From assembly GCF_019704135.1 (NCBI RefSeq), contig NZ_AP024355.1, positions 1 through 64,000 on the forward strand: a stretch of 64,000 nt of DNA. The letters are read 5' to 3'. This document shows positions 22,415 to 35,981 of the stretch, in pieces (position 1 is the stretch's first letter; each line of letters begins with the position of its first letter). The position numbers were made by a program, and so were the translations under genes. The notes below the pieces were generated by a model. It saw nothing but the letters and a program-made list of their open reading frames with translations, did no database searches and was not told the DNA's origin. Source of the DNA: Desulfuromonas versatilis. GTDB taxonomy: Bacteria; Desulfobacterota; Desulfuromonadia; Desulfuromonadales; NIT-T3.

Positions 22415-22996
22415 ATGAAGAAACTTACCGCCATTCTCGCCGCGGCACTGCTCCCTGCCCTGCTGGCCGGCGCTGTTTTCGCCGCTGGCGGCGAGGGGCA
22501 CCACGTCGACAGCGGCGTTTTGCTGAAAGATTTCCTTTATCGCTGCTTCAACTTTGCCGTGGCCTTCGGCCTGCTGGCCTTTTTCGTCACCAAGCCGATC
22601 CGCAAGGGAATGGCCATGCGCCGCGAGGGGATCGAAAAGTCCCTGGCCGACGCCCGCCGCGCCAAGGAGGAGGCTGAGGCCAAGTTCGCCGAATATGATC
22701 GCAAGCTCGATCAGGCCTCGCGGGAAATCGAGGAGATTTCCGCTCAGCTCAAGCGCGAGGGCGAGCAGGAGCGGGAGAAGATCCTGGCCAACGCCCAGGC
22801 CATGGCCGAGAAGATCCGCCAGGAAGCGGAGAAATCCGCTGCCCGGGAAGTCGCCAAGGCTCGTGGCGAGCTGCGGGACGAGGCCGCACGGCTGGCCATT
22901 GAACTGGCCGAGGATATCCTGAAGAAGAACTTCACCGTCGAAGACCATAAACGCCTGGTGAATGAATACATGCAGAAGGTGGGAGAACTACATTGA
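22415..22996 (+). CDS. atpF: F1Fo ATP synthase subunit b
   Basis: 193 aa from the ATG at 22415, which has AAGGAA upstream; a GTG at 22388 overlapping the b' stop is the alternative. The N-terminus looks like a signal peptide (MKKLTAILAAALLPALLAGAVFA) before the real anchor FLYRCFNFAVAFGLLAFFV and the PIRKGM-linked coiled coil. It forms the stator stalk with b'. Its TGA overlaps the atpH TTG start by three bases. Confidence 0.93.
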   Translation: MKKLTAILAAALLPALLAGAVFAAGGEGHHVDSGVLLKDFLYRCFNFAVAFGLLAFFVTKPIRKGMAMRREGIEKSLADARRAKEEAEAKFAEYDRKLDQASREIEEISAQLKREGEQEREKILANAQAMAEKIRQEAEKSAAREVAKARGELRDEAARLAIELAEDILKKNFTVEDHKRLVNEYMQKVGELH

Positions 22997-23535
22997 GTAT
23001 CAGCGCTATATCCAGACGGTATGCCAAGGCCCTGGTAGACCTGGGGGCCGAGCAGAAGATGGTGGGGCGGTACGCCGAGGAACTGGCCACGGTCGGTTCG
23101 CTGCTCGAGCGCGAGGAGTTGCTCCGCCTCATCCTGGAGAGCCCTTCTTTTCCCCAGGAAAAGAAGTCGACCATCCTGGCTGACGTGATCGCCTCGATGA
23201 AGCTCTCCGCGGGAATGGCCAAGTTCCTGGGGCTGCTTCTGGCCAAGGACCGCCTCCGGTATCTGCCGCAGATCCAGGGCAACTACCGGGCCTTTGCCGA
23301 CGAGCTCTCCGGAGTCCTGCGGGCACGCCTCTCCAGTGCCTCGGAGCTGGCTCCCGAACAGCGTCAGGCCATTCAGAAAGACCTCGAAAAGCAGACCGGG
23401 AAAAAGGTCGAGCTCACCGTCGATATCGACCCGGCCCTGATCGGTGGTTTGAAGGCCGAATTCGGCGGCAAGGTCTTCGACGGCAGCATCCGGACTCAGC
23501 TGAAACGCATTGAAGATACCTTAAAGAAGGGGTGA
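22993..23535 (+). CDS. atpH: F1Fo ATP synthase subunit delta
   Basis: 180 aa. It connects the b/b' stalk to the top of F1 (OSCP homologue). SAISRRYAKALVDLGAEQ and the C-terminal DPALIGGLKAEFGGKVFDGSIRTQL are typical. It starts with TTG overlapping the atpF stop, with GGGAG eight bases upstream, so translation is probably coupled. Confidence 0.97.
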   Translation: MSISAISRRYAKALVDLGAEQKMVGRYAEELATVGSLLEREELLRLILESPSFPQEKKSTILADVIASMKLSAGMAKFLGLLLAKDRLRYLPQIQGNYRAFADELSGVLRARLSSASELAPEQRQAIQKDLEKQTGKKVELTVDIDPALIGGLKAEFGGKVFDGSIRTQLKRIEDTLKKG

Positions 23536-25053
<1,518 letters not shown>

Positions 25054-25080
25054 ATCACCGGATACTGAAGGCGAAGACAG

Positions 25081-27410
<2,330 letters not shown>

Positions 27411-27467
27411 TCGACGATACAGCGGCGGGGCGAGGTCGCCCCGCCATCCGGATAAAGGACGTTTGGA

Positions 27468-27881
27468 ATGGCAGACAAACTCAAACTGGAAATGGTCACC
27501 CCCTACAAGAAGGTGCTCTCTGCGGAAGTGGACGAAGTCACCGCCCCCGGGGCCATTGGCGAGTTCGGCATTCTGCCGGGGCATACGCCGATGCTGACCA
27601 CCCTCAAGATCGGCGAGATGACCTACCGCCAGGGTGGCCAGACCTTTCATGTCGCCGTCAACTGGGGTTATGTGGAAGTTGAAGAGGACAAGGTCACGGT
27701 TCTGGTCGAGACCGCGGAACCGGCGGACGAGATCGACCTGGAGCGCGCCAAGGCCGCTCTGGGCCGGGCCGAGGAGGCGCTTAAAGAGCTCTCTCCCGAG
27801 GACAAGGACTTCAAGATCATGCAGGCGGCCCTGGACCGCGCCCTGATCCGCATTCAGGTAGCCAGCCGCAAGGGACGCTGA
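27468..27881 (+). CDS. atpC: F1Fo ATP synthase subunit epsilon
   Basis: 137 aa. N-terminal beta-sandwich with GEFGILPGHTPMLT, then a two-helix C-terminal domain (EIDLERAKAALGRAEEALKEL) that can inhibit ATP hydrolysis. Last gene of the operon; a hairpin terminator follows 32 bases after the stop. Subunits a and c (atpB, atpE) are not in this window. Confidence 0.97.
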   Translation: MADKLKLEMVTPYKKVLSAEVDEVTAPGAIGEFGILPGHTPMLTTLKIGEMTYRQGGQTFHVAVNWGYVEVEEDKVTVLVETAEPADEIDLERAKAALGRAEEALKELSPEDKDFKIMQAALDRALIRIQVASRKGR

Positions 27882-27907
27882 TCCGGGCCCCTTCCCTCCT
27901 GCAAATG

Positions 27908-27940
27908 AAAAAGGACGACCCCTCGGGATCGTCCTTTTTT
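27908..27940. terminator. bidirectional terminator between atpC and gntR
   Basis: GGACGACCC pairs with GGGATCGTCC (one bulged A), flanked by A-rich sequence on the left and TTTTTT on the right. It sits between convergent genes and can serve both. Confidence 0.8.
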
Positions 27941-27979
27941 ATTGGGCTGCAGACCCGGCGCACCCGGGTGGGCTCCTGG

Positions 27980-28702
27980 TCAGCCGTCTTCCTTGAGAAT
28001 CTGCAGCATCTTTTCCTCGACCAGCCGCAGGTGAGCCATCATGGCCTGGCGAGCCCCTTCGGGGTCGCGCCGGGCAATGGCCTCATAGATGGCCCGGTGC
28101 TGGTTGAGCAGCAGCTCCACAAAGCCTGCCTTGCGGTAGAATTCCATCAGGGCCACTTGGATGGTGGCGTGAAACAGCCCGTGGATGGTGTTGAGCACGT
28201 GCAACTGCAGGGTGTTGTGGGTAGCGGTGGTGATGGCATAATGGAACTGGGCGTCGACCTCGGCATCCCAGCCCCCGCTGGCCGCCTGGCGGCTCATCTC
28301 CTGGAACAATTCCCCCATGTTGCGGATTTCGTCCTCGGTAGCCCGGCTGGCGGCGAGAAACGCCGACCAGCTCTCCAGGCCCATGCGGACCTCGGCCAAA
28401 GAGTGCAGCAGGCGCGGATTCTTTTCCACCATGCTGGTCAGCGGCGCGGCCAGGGATTCCTCGGTAAGCGAGCGCACGAAGGTCCCCCCGCCCTGGCGGG
28501 ATTCGACCAGCCCCATGGCCTCGAGAACCATGATGGCTTCGCGAACCGAGGGCCGGCTGACCCCGAGCAGGGTGGCGAGTTCCCGCTCGGAAGGGATACG
28601 CTCCCCGGGTTTTAGCTGGCCCTGGGAGATGTGCTCCTTGATTTGTTCAACGATTTCCTCGGAAATCTTTTTGGGTCGGATCTGTTTGAATACAGTGGTC
28701 AC
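27980..28702 (-). CDS. GntR-family transcriptional regulator, FCD (FadR) subfamily
   Basis: 240 aa from a GTG at 28702 with TGGAG upstream; longer in-frame starts would run through the operator. The N-terminal winged helix includes KPGERIPSERELATLLGVSRPSVREAIMVLEAMGLV and GGGTFV. The C-terminal FCD domain carries the usual metal/ligand His and Asp residues (DAQFHYAI, NQHRAIYEAI). The family responds to small carboxylates such as pyruvate, lactate or glycolate. The PdhR/LldR-like operator right upstream suggests autoregulation. Effector unknown. Confidence 0.92.
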   Translation of the reverse strand: MTTVFKQIRPKKISEEIVEQIKEHISQGQLKPGERIPSERELATLLGVSRPSVREAIMVLEAMGLVESRQGGGTFVRSLTEESLAAPLTSMVEKNPRLLHSLAEVRMGLESWSAFLAASRATEDEIRNMGELFQEMSRQAASGGWDAEVDAQFHYAITTATHNTLQLHVLNTIHGLFHATIQVALMEFYRKAGFVELLLNQHRAIYEAIARRDPEGARQAMMAHLRLVEEKMLQILKEDG

Positions 28703-28723
28703 GCCAATGCTCCATTTTGGTCT

Positions 28724-28738
28724 ATTGGTATGACCAGT
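28724..28738. promoter_or_regulatory. PdhR/LldR-type operator upstream of gntR
   Basis: ATTGGTATGACCAGT is an inverted repeat TGGT-N3-ACCA, the known core recognised by FadR-subfamily GntR proteins such as PdhR and LldR. On the minus strand TTGACC (28766-28761) would be a -35 box, placing the operator over or just after the -10 region of the regulator gene. Confidence 0.65.
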
Positions 28739-28795
28739 AGATAACATGGTTTTATTCAAAGGTCAAGTGTTCTTAACGCGGCGGACAACGAGGAA

Positions 28796-30007
28796 ATGCC
28801 AGGCATTGTGCGCAAAATCATTCACTTGGACATGGATGCCTTCTATGCCTCGGTGGAACAGCGGGACCGGCCGGAACTGAAGGGTAAGCCGGTCATCGTC
28901 GGCGGCAGTCGGGAGCGTGGAGTGGTCTGTGCCTGCTCCTACGAAACCCGCGCCTTCGGGGTGCGTTCGGCCATGGCCGTTGCCCGGGCGTTGCGGCTCT
29001 GCCCCCAGGCGCTGGTGCTGCCGGTGCGGATGGCCCGCTACCAACAGGTTTCTGCGGAAATCTTTGAAATTTTCGGGCGTTACACCGATTGCATCGAAAA
29101 GCTCTCGATCGACGAGGGGTTTCTCGATGTGACCGGCAGCGAACGCCTGTTCGGTCCCGCCCGGCAGATCGCTGAACGGCTTCGCGCCGAGGTCAGGGCC
29201 GAAACCGGATTGGCGGTAAGCGCCGGAGTGGCCTCGAACAAGTTTCTGGCCAAGGTGGCGTCGGAGCTGGCCAAACCCGATGGCCTGCTCGAAGTGCCCG
29301 CCGACCAGGTCGACCAGTTTTTGCTCCCCCTGCCTGTCTCGCGGATCTGGGGGGTCGGCCGAGTGACCGCCGAGCGGTTGGAGCGCCGGGGTTGGCGGAC
29401 GATCCGGGAACTGCGGGCGGTCCCCCTGGAGCAGTTGCAGCGGCTGCTCGGTGCTGCCGGGGAGCAGGTGTACCGGCTTGCCAGGGGGTTGGACGAGAGG
29501 CCCGTGGTCGCCGACGAGCCGATCAAGTCCATCGGCGCCGAGGAGACCTTCGAACGCGACCTCCGGGTGCCCGAGGCTCTGGCCAGGGAGCTGTTGGCCC
29601 TCTGCGAGCGGGTGGCCGCTCGCCTTCGTCGCCGCGGCCTGGTGGGGCGCTGTGTGACCCTCAAGGTCAAGTACGCCGATTTCAGCGCGGTCAGCCGCAG
29701 CCTGACCCTGGAGCGGGGCCTCGATTCGGCCCTGGCCATCCAGGCCGAAGCCTTGCGCCTGCTGGGCAGGACCGAGGCGGGCAGCAGGCCGGTGCGGCTG
29801 CTGGGGGTAAGTCTGGCCCAGCTTGAAGCCGGTCAGGCGGCGCAGCCGGAACTTTTCGGCGAAGAACAGCGCCGGCGCCAGTCGGCCCTGGATCAGGCGG
29901 TGGACCGGCTCCGGGAGCGTTTCGGCGAGAGCGGCATCCGTCGCGCCACCCTGCTCGAGGGCTCCCCCCGGCCCTCAGTCAAGAAAGGGGGCGACCCCGG
30001 CGAGTGA
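28796..30007 (+). CDS. dinB: DNA polymerase IV
   Basis: 403 aa, Y-family error-prone polymerase that bypasses DNA lesions. IIHLDMDAFYASVEQRD supplies the first metal-binding Asp residues and YETRAFGVRSAM is typical. The second motif reads SIDEGFLDV, with Gly in place of the more usual Ala or Ser. The helix-hairpin-helix (WGVGRVTAERL) and little-finger domain follow. QPELF near residue 356 resembles a sliding-clamp-binding peptide. Its 3' end overlaps the convergent TIM-barrel gene by 33 bases. No clear LexA box was found upstream. Confidence 0.95.
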   Translation: MPGIVRKIIHLDMDAFYASVEQRDRPELKGKPVIVGGSRERGVVCACSYETRAFGVRSAMAVARALRLCPQALVLPVRMARYQQVSAEIFEIFGRYTDCIEKLSIDEGFLDVTGSERLFGPARQIAERLRAEVRAETGLAVSAGVASNKFLAKVASELAKPDGLLEVPADQVDQFLLPLPVSRIWGVGRVTAERLERRGWRTIRELRAVPLEQLQRLLGAAGEQVYRLARGLDERPVVADEPIKSIGAEETFERDLRVPEALARELLALCERVAARLRRRGLVGRCVTLKVKYADFSAVSRSLTLERGLDSALAIQAEALRLLGRTEAGSRPVRLLGVSLAQLEAGQAAQPELFGEEQRRRQSALDQAVDRLRERFGESGIRRATLLEGSPRPSVKKGGDPGE

Positions 30008-30754
30008 GCGCAGCAGGGACTGCCGGTCATGGGATTCCAGGGTCAGGGTCGGAGCCACGGGCAGCTGTTTGAGCAGCCGGAACAGCAGCGGGAAATCGAT
30101 GCTCCCCTCCCCCACCGGCAGATGCGCGTCACGGTCGCCGAGGTTGTCGTGCAGGTGCAGGTGCACCAGGTGCGGACCCAGGATGGCCAGCCAGTGTTTC
30201 AGCGAAACCTTGGCGAACAGCCTCCAGTGGCCGACATCCAGGCAGTGCCCCAGGGTGGGCGAGCCGAGAGCCGTAAGCAGCTGGGCCAGGGTGTCGGGCT
30301 GCTCCTCGAAGATGTTCTCCAGCGCCAGGCGCAACCCGAGGCGCTCTGCCGCCTGAATGAGCGGCGGCCAGAACTTCAGGCTGGGCGCAAGCCAGAGGTC
30401 GCTTTGCAGGCTGTAGCGCCACTTTTCGTAACCGGGATGAAAAACCACCAGCGAGGCCCCGAGCTCGGCGGCCGCATTCAGGGTCTGGGTGCAGCGCACC
30501 AGGGTGGCTTGGCGGATCAGCGGGTCGTTGGTGCCCGGATTGAGATCGTGGAAGGGCGCATGCACCGTGCAGCCGAGGCCGGCCTGCCGCAGGACCCGGG
30601 CGCGGGAGCGCAGCTCGACCAGGCTGAGGCGGTCGAGGTCATCGCCACTGAAAGCGATTTCCGGCTGCAGTCGGCGCTCCAGCAACAGGGGCAGAGACTC
30701 GCCGAGCAGGCGGTAGGGGACGTGCACATGAAGCCGGTCAGCCATGGAGTCCAC
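29975..30754 (-). CDS. sugar phosphate isomerase/epimerase-like TIM-barrel protein
   Basis: 259 aa (GTG at 30754) or 256 aa (ATG at 30745). It resembles the xylose isomerase-like (AP endonuclease 2) superfamily: VHAPFHDLNPG, VVFHPGYEKW, ALENIFEEQP, HCLDVGHW and HLHLHDNLGDRDAHLPVGEG carry the His, Glu and Asp residues that normally bind a metal. The substrate cannot be deduced. Its start overlaps the end of the truncated channel gene by 17 bases, and its 3' end overlaps dinB. Confidence 0.8.
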   Translation of the reverse strand: MDSMADRLHVHVPYRLLGESLPLLLERRLQPEIAFSGDDLDRLSLVELRSRARVLRQAGLGCTVHAPFHDLNPGTNDPLIRQATLVRCTQTLNAAAELGASLVVFHPGYEKWRYSLQSDLWLAPSLKFWPPLIQAAERLGLRLALENIFEEQPDTLAQLLTALGSPTLGHCLDVGHWRLFAKVSLKHWLAILGPHLVHLHLHDNLGDRDAHLPVGEGSIDFPLLFRLLKQLPVAPTLTLESHDRQSLLRSLAGVAPFLD

Positions 30755-31313
30755 CGCCGCTGATCAGGGTTTCGTCGTCCGTGGCGTCGCCATGCACGAA
30801 TAAAATCCCTTCATTGCTGAGCTTTTCGCAGAGTTCAGGCTCCTTTTCCACCACCACGAACGGGGTGGGACGATCGAGAAATTCCCTGCAGGTCAGGGTG
30901 CCGATGCGGCCGTAGCCGCAGATGGTGTAGTGCCCCTGACGCCGGTTGATCTGGTTTTCCATTTTCTTCCTCCCCAGAATCGAGCGCAGTTGCCTTTCGA
31001 CCATAATCTGGATCATGCTGCCGACCGCGTAGGCGATGATCCCCGCCCCGAAGACGATCAGGATGATGGTGAAGGCCTTGCCGGCGTCGGAGAGGTCGTG
31101 GACCTCCTTGAAGCCGACGGTGGCGAGGGTGATGACCGTCATGGAGAGCGAGTCGAAGGCCCCCCAGCCCTCGATAAGCGAGTAGCCGAGGGTTCCCAAC
31201 CCGATGACGACGACCAGAACCAGAAGAGAAAAGCGCAGGTGGCGGACCGGATCCAATGAAGACACCCTTGCCTTGATCCCGGGGATGATATCCTCGGGAA
31301 ATTGAAAAGGCAA
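30738..31313 (-). CDS. potassium-channel-like protein with truncated RCK (TrkA-N) domain
   Basis: 191 aa. Two membrane helices (about residues 27-48 and 80-105) flank a pore loop TVITLATVGFKEV, where a channel filter TVGYG would be expected. A cytoplasmic TrkA-N/RCK domain begins HYTICGYGRIGTLTCREFL, but the protein stops right after VHGDATDDETLISGGGLHG. Full-length relatives run 120-150 residues further, with the rest of TrkA-N and a TrkA-C domain. The stop lies inside the start of the TIM-barrel gene. It may be a decayed gene or a short functional variant. Confidence 0.75.
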   Translation of the reverse strand: MPFQFPEDIIPGIKARVSSLDPVRHLRFSLLVLVVVIGLGTLGYSLIEGWGAFDSLSMTVITLATVGFKEVHDLSDAGKAFTIILIVFGAGIIAYAVGSMIQIMVERQLRSILGRKKMENQINRRQGHYTICGYGRIGTLTCREFLDRPTPFVVVEKEPELCEKLSNEGILFVHGDATDDETLISGGGLHG

Positions 31314-31356
31314 GGAGATATAAAGGGTTGGCGCTGTCCGGCCGGCCAGAAAAAGC

Positions 31357-31384
31357 TTGACATGTCCTGTATACAGTATACAAT
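31357..31384 (+). promoter_or_regulatory. gntR promoter with overlapping perfect palindrome operator
   Basis: TTGACA (31357-31362), 16-base spacer, TACAAT (31379-31384). The perfect palindrome TGTATACAGTATACA (31368-31382) covers the spacer and most of the -10 box, so bound regulator should block RNA polymerase. It lies 43 bases before the GntR start codon. Confidence 0.75.
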
Positions 31385-31424
31385 TTAGCGTGTTTTCATT
31401 TTACCCTTGCAACGGAGAAACCCC

Positions 31425-32135
31425 GTGAGACGAAAGCCGATCGAGCGTCACCAGACCCTCCGGGAAAAAATTCTGGAAACCATCCGCGAGGCCATCCTCA
31501 AGGGAGCGCTCAAGCCTGGGGAGAAGGTGGCCGAGCCGGAATTGGCCGAGCGCTTCGGCATCAGCCGCACCCCGATCCGCGAGGCCTTCCGGCAGTTGGA
31601 GTCCGAAGGGTACCTGTCGGTGATCCCCCGCAAGGGGGCGGTGGTCGCCTCCCTGTCTGAGCGGGATGTCGAGGAGTTCTATGCCATCAAGAGCATCCTT
31701 GAGGGGTATGCCGCCCGCATCGCCGCGGAGCGGCTCAGCGAAAGGGACCTGGAGCGACTGGAGACGATCAACAATAACCTGGAAAAACTGGCCCGGGATG
31801 GGGATGTAAAAAACTTCTTCAGGGTGCACAACGAATTTCATGAGCTGTTTATCCGGGCCGCGGGCAATGACAAGCTGCTCGAGCTGATCAACCAGTTGGT
31901 GCTGAAATTCAACCGGCTGCGCATGGCTTCCCTGTCGCTGCCGGGGCGCATGGAGATCTCGGTCCGCGAGCACCATAAAATCATCGAAGCGTTCCGTGCT
32001 CAGGACGGGGCGAGGGCCGACGAGCTGGTCAGCAAGACCGCCGCCATCGGCGGCCAGGTGCTGATCCAGAGCATGGCCCAGGAGCAGGGCCTCAAGGTGG
32101 AGAAATCCGTGCTCCAGCGGGCGGTGGATGTCTGA
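31425..32135 (+). CDS. GntR-family transcriptional regulator, FCD subfamily
   Basis: 236 aa from a GTG at 31425 with ACGGAG upstream. Winged helix: LREKILETIREAILKGALKPGEKV, AERFGISRTPIREAFRQLESEGYL and PRKGAVVA. The C-terminal FCD domain has NEFHELFIRAAGN and REHHKIIEAFRAQD, matching the ligand-binding His pattern. It probably binds the TGTATACAGTATACA palindrome in its own promoter and possibly the near-identical site upstream of the atp operon. Effector unknown. Confidence 0.92.
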   Translation: MRRKPIERHQTLREKILETIREAILKGALKPGEKVAEPELAERFGISRTPIREAFRQLESEGYLSVIPRKGAVVASLSERDVEEFYAIKSILEGYAARIAAERLSERDLERLETINNNLEKLARDGDVKNFFRVHNEFHELFIRAAGNDKLLELINQLVLKFNRLRMASLSLPGRMEISVREHHKIIEAFRAQDGARADELVSKTAAIGGQVLIQSMAQEQGLKVEKSVLQRAVDV

Positions 32136-32306
32136 TCCCACCCTTCCCGCTCCCGCACCTCCTCGGCGTTTCGCTTTGCGGGACGCCGCTTTCATTTGCG
32201 GCAGGTTCACTGCCGGCTTGATTCCCGGGGGCGCCTGTGGCATAGTTCCTCCCAGCCTGGCGCGGCGAAGGTTCGCCGCCTGTGATGCACCAAGGAGATG
32301 GATTCA

Positions 32307-32888
32307 ATGAGGATGATGACCCTGAAAACCCTGCTCTTTCCCCTGCTCCTGCTGGCCCTGGGCGCCTCGGCGGCCGGTGCGGCCTCGCTGGCAATCGATT
32401 TCAACGATTTCAGTGCCCAGGCCGAACTGGGCCTGCCCATCACCGAAGACGACTACGGCAGCAGCCAGACCTCCTTCCGGTTTCTCTACAACGACGACCA
32501 GGACACCGCCCTCGGATCGCTCGGCTTCGACTTCATGGGGCAGCCCGGCAACGTTCCCGGCCTGGAGGTGGGTGCCGCGGCACAGGTGGCCGGCGGCGAG
32601 GCCGACGACAGCCAGGATTTTCTCAACCTGGGGGTCGGGGTCAAGCTCGGCTACGCTCCGCCGGTACTCGGCGGCTTCGGACTTTCCGGACGGATTTTCT
32701 ACTCCCCGGAGATCTTCTCCTGGCTCGATTCGGATCGCATGGTCGAATGGGGAACCCGCGCCAGCTTTGCGGTGACCCCCAAGGTCCGCCTGCACCTGGA
32801 TTATCAGAACGTGCGCAACGATTTCGAGGACCACGGGACCTGGACCATCGACGACGCGGTGCGCCTCGGTTTCGAGGCCCGTTTCTAG
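32307..32888 (+). CDS. YfaZ-like outer membrane protein
   Basis: 193 aa from the ATG at 32307, which has AAGGAG at good spacing; an ATG nine bases earlier is too close to it. Signal peptide to about residue 26 (LLLLALGASAAGA), then alternating beta-strand sequence ending in a terminal aromatic strand (VRLGFEARF), the signature of an outer-membrane barrel. It resembles YfaZ-family putative porins; function unproven. A strong terminator follows. Confidence 0.75.
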   Translation: MRMMTLKTLLFPLLLLALGASAAGAASLAIDFNDFSAQAELGLPITEDDYGSSQTSFRFLYNDDQDTALGSLGFDFMGQPGNVPGLEVGAAAQVAGGEADDSQDFLNLGVGVKLGYAPPVLGGFGLSGRIFYSPEIFSWLDSDRMVEWGTRASFAVTPKVRLHLDYQNVRNDFEDHGTWTIDDAVRLGFEARF

Positions 32889-32909
32889 GGCGAACCGGCG
32901 ATACTACGA

Positions 32910-32946
32910 AAAAACGGCGCCCCCCATCGCGGGGGGCGCCGTTTTT
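32910..32946. terminator. strong bidirectional terminator
   Basis: CGGCGCCCCCC pairs perfectly with GGGGGGCGCCG around ATCGC, with AAAAAA before and TTTTT after. It serves the YfaZ-like gene on plus and the ABC permease gene on minus. Confidence 0.92.
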
Positions 32947-32968
32947 GTTTGAGGCCTGGCGCTGCGCT

Positions 32969-33756
32969 TCAGCTGCGCAGCCGGTAGCCGCGCCCGACCA
33001 GCAGGGCGGCCCAGGCAAACAGCACGGCGGCCATCAGCAGCGTGATGCCGAAGGAGTGCAGCAGCGGGGTGTCGCCGACCCCGAGGATGGCGTGACGGAA
33101 GCCGTCGATGAGGTAGAACAGGGGGTTGAAGCGCGAGAGGTGCTCCCAGAAAGGCGGCAGGATGGATATCGGGTAGAACACCCCGCCCAGGTAGATCAGC
33201 GGCAGGATGACGAAGTTGTTGTACATGGAAAGGGCGTCGAAGGTGTTGGAGTAGATGGCGGCGATGATGCCGAACTGGGCGAACAGAAAGCTGGCCAGGC
33301 AGGCCATGAGCGCCGCCAGCACCGGCTGCACCCAGGGGAGAGAAGCGAAGAACATGGAGATGATCCCCACCGCCAGCCCGACCAGCAGCCCGCGCAGCAT
33401 CGCCGCCAGGGTGTAGGCGAAGATGAACTGGGGCGGGGTGATGGGGGTGACCAGCAGATCGACGATGTTCCCCAGGTAGCGGGCCATGAACAGCGACGAG
33501 GAGGTGTTGGCGAAGGAGTTGGAAATCACCCCCATGAGGATCAGTCCTGGGATGACGAATTCGGCGTAGCTGAACCCCTCGATGACCGAAAGGCGTTCGC
33601 CGAGGGTGGCGCCGAAGACGAAAAGGTAGAGCGAGGCGGTGATGATCGGCGTCAGCAGGGTCTGCACCGAGACCCGGAAAAAGCGCAGCACCTCGCGCTG
33701 CAGCAGGGTGGCGAAGGGGAGCCAGCGGATTATCCGCGGCCGGGGGCGTGCCTGGC

Positions 33757-33760
<4 letters not shown>
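32969..33760 (-). CDS. ABC-2 type transporter permease
   Basis: 263 aa from the ATG at 33760. Six membrane helices and the ABC-2 signature region (GGVFYPISILPPFWEHLSRFNP) near residue 205. The sequence resembles E. coli YadH and NodJ-type permeases, which work with a YadG/NodI-like ATPase. Its start overlaps the ATPase stop by four bases (ATGA), so the two are translated together. Substrate unknown. Confidence 0.9.
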
Positions 33761-34695
<935 letters not shown>

Positions 34696-34748
34696 GGCAA
34701 TTGGGGCCCGGGCGCGGCTCCACCGTGGGTAGGGGCCTGGTTCCAGGC

Positions 34749-35528
34749 TCAGGCCTGTCCGGTTTCTTCCGCTTTTTCTTCCGGCTCCTCCACCGCCTTC
34801 TTCTTGCCGAACAGCCGCGCCACGATGATGCCGACCTCGTAGAGGATGATGAACGGCAAAGCGATGGCGGTCTGGGAGAACACATCCGGCGGGGTCAGGA
34901 TGGCCCCGATCACGAAGGCCAGCAGCAGCGCGTATTTGCGGTTCTTCGCCAGCCACCGGTGGTCGACGACCCCCATGCGGGCCAAAAAGAAGATCCCGAT
35001 GGGCAGCTCGAAGACCAGGCCGAAGGCCATCAGCAGGCGAAAGGAGAGGGTCAGGTAGGAGCCCATGGAGAGCATGGCGTTGATCTCTCCCGAGCCGGTG
35101 CCGAACTTGATGAGAAAGGTGAAGATGGTCGGAAAGACAAAGGTGAAGCCGAAGTAGGTCCCGGCCCCGAAGCACAGGGTGCTGGCAATGACGAAGGGGA
35201 CGGCCAGCTTTTTTTCATGGCTGTAGAGCCCCGGGGCGACAAAGGCCCACAGCTGCCAGAAGATGACCGGCAGGGCGATCAACAGGCCGGCGATGGCGCC
35301 CACCTTCAGGTAGGTGAAAAACGGCTCGGTGGCGTTGATGAAGACCAGCGAGCTGCCTTCGGGAAGCGCAGAGCGCACCGGTTCCGAGACGAACGTGAAC
35401 AGGCGCTCGGCAAAGCTGTAGCAGGCCATGAAGGCCACCAGCCAGGTCCCGCCGGCGATCATCAGGCGCTTGCGCAGCTCTTCGAGGTGGCTGGTGAAAG
35501 GCAGTTCCTGCTCGACTTCAGCAGCCAT
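34749..35528 (-). CDS. tatC: Sec-independent protein translocase TatC
   Basis: 259 aa from the ATG at 35528. Six membrane helices. The N-terminal [12 protein letters not shown] recognises twin-arginine signal peptides with TatB, and FGLVFELPI supplies the conserved Glu region. An acidic/Lys tail follows ([18 protein letters not shown]). It overlaps tatB by 11 bases. It exports folded proteins across the inner membrane. Confidence 0.96.
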   Translation of the reverse strand: MAAEVEQELPFTSHLEELRKRLMIAGGTWLVAFMACYSFAERLFTFVSEPVRSALPEGSSLVFINATEPFFTYLKVGAIAGLLIALPVIFWQLWAFVAPGLYSHEKKLAVPFVIASTLCFGAGTYFGFTFVFPTIFTFLIKFGTGSGEINAMLSMGSYLTLSFRLLMAFGLVFELPIGIFFLARMGVVDHRWLAKNRKYALLLAFVIGAILTPPDVFSQTAIALPFIILYEVGIIVARLFGKKKAVEEPEEKAEETGQA

Positions 35529-35883
35529 GCGGATCGTCCTTGGGGCGAACCGCATCGGCCGCCGCGGTTTCGGCCCGGGGCGACTCCTGCTGCGGGGCCT
35601 GATCGGCAGCTTGCGGTGACGGCGGGACGCCGTCCACGTAGGGGTTGGCCGGCGGCGGCTCCGCGGCCGGGGGCACAAGCTTGCCGTCCTTGGCCAGCCG
35701 ATCGCGGGTTTCCGCGGTGCGGACCTCGTCGTTGATGGAGCTCTTCAGCTCCTCGGTGGCGCGCCTGAATTCGGCCAGCCCTTTTCCCAGGGCCTTGGCG
35801 ATGTCGGGCAGTTTTTTGGGGCCGATGACGATCAGGGCCAGGGCCAAAATGAGCAACAGCTCGGGCATGCCGATTCCGAACAT
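35518..35883 (-). CDS. tatB: Sec-independent protein translocase subunit TatB (TatA/B family)
   Basis: 121 aa. One N-terminal membrane helix ([21 protein letters not shown]), a Gly-Pro hinge, an amphipathic helix ([20 protein letters not shown]) and a Pro/Ala-rich disordered tail. [10 protein letters not shown] favours TatB, but TatA and TatB are hard to distinguish by eye. The gene overlaps tatC. Confidence 0.85.
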   Translation of the reverse strand: MFGIGMPELLLILALALIVIGPKKLPDIAKALGKGLAEFRRATEELKSSINDEVRTAETRDRLAKDGKLVPPAAEPPPANPYVDGVPPSPQAADQAPQQESPRAETAAADAVRPKDDPHGC

Positions 35884-35981
35884 GAAAAAAATCCTCGCGT
35901 AAAACGGTTTGGGTCGCTATAACGGTGTGCAGAGAATAGCCCCATTCACCGACCCTGTCAAGGTCAAAGGCCGATAAGGGT

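Noticed and set aside
28741-28795. LexA-controlled promoter for dinB
   Set aside because: No CTGT-N8-ACAG or GAAC-N4-GTTC type box was seen upstream.
30738-30770. TGA ending the channel gene as a second selenocysteine codon
   Set aside because: The frame after the TGA does not continue any RCK-like sequence, and there is no Cys-type active site at this position.
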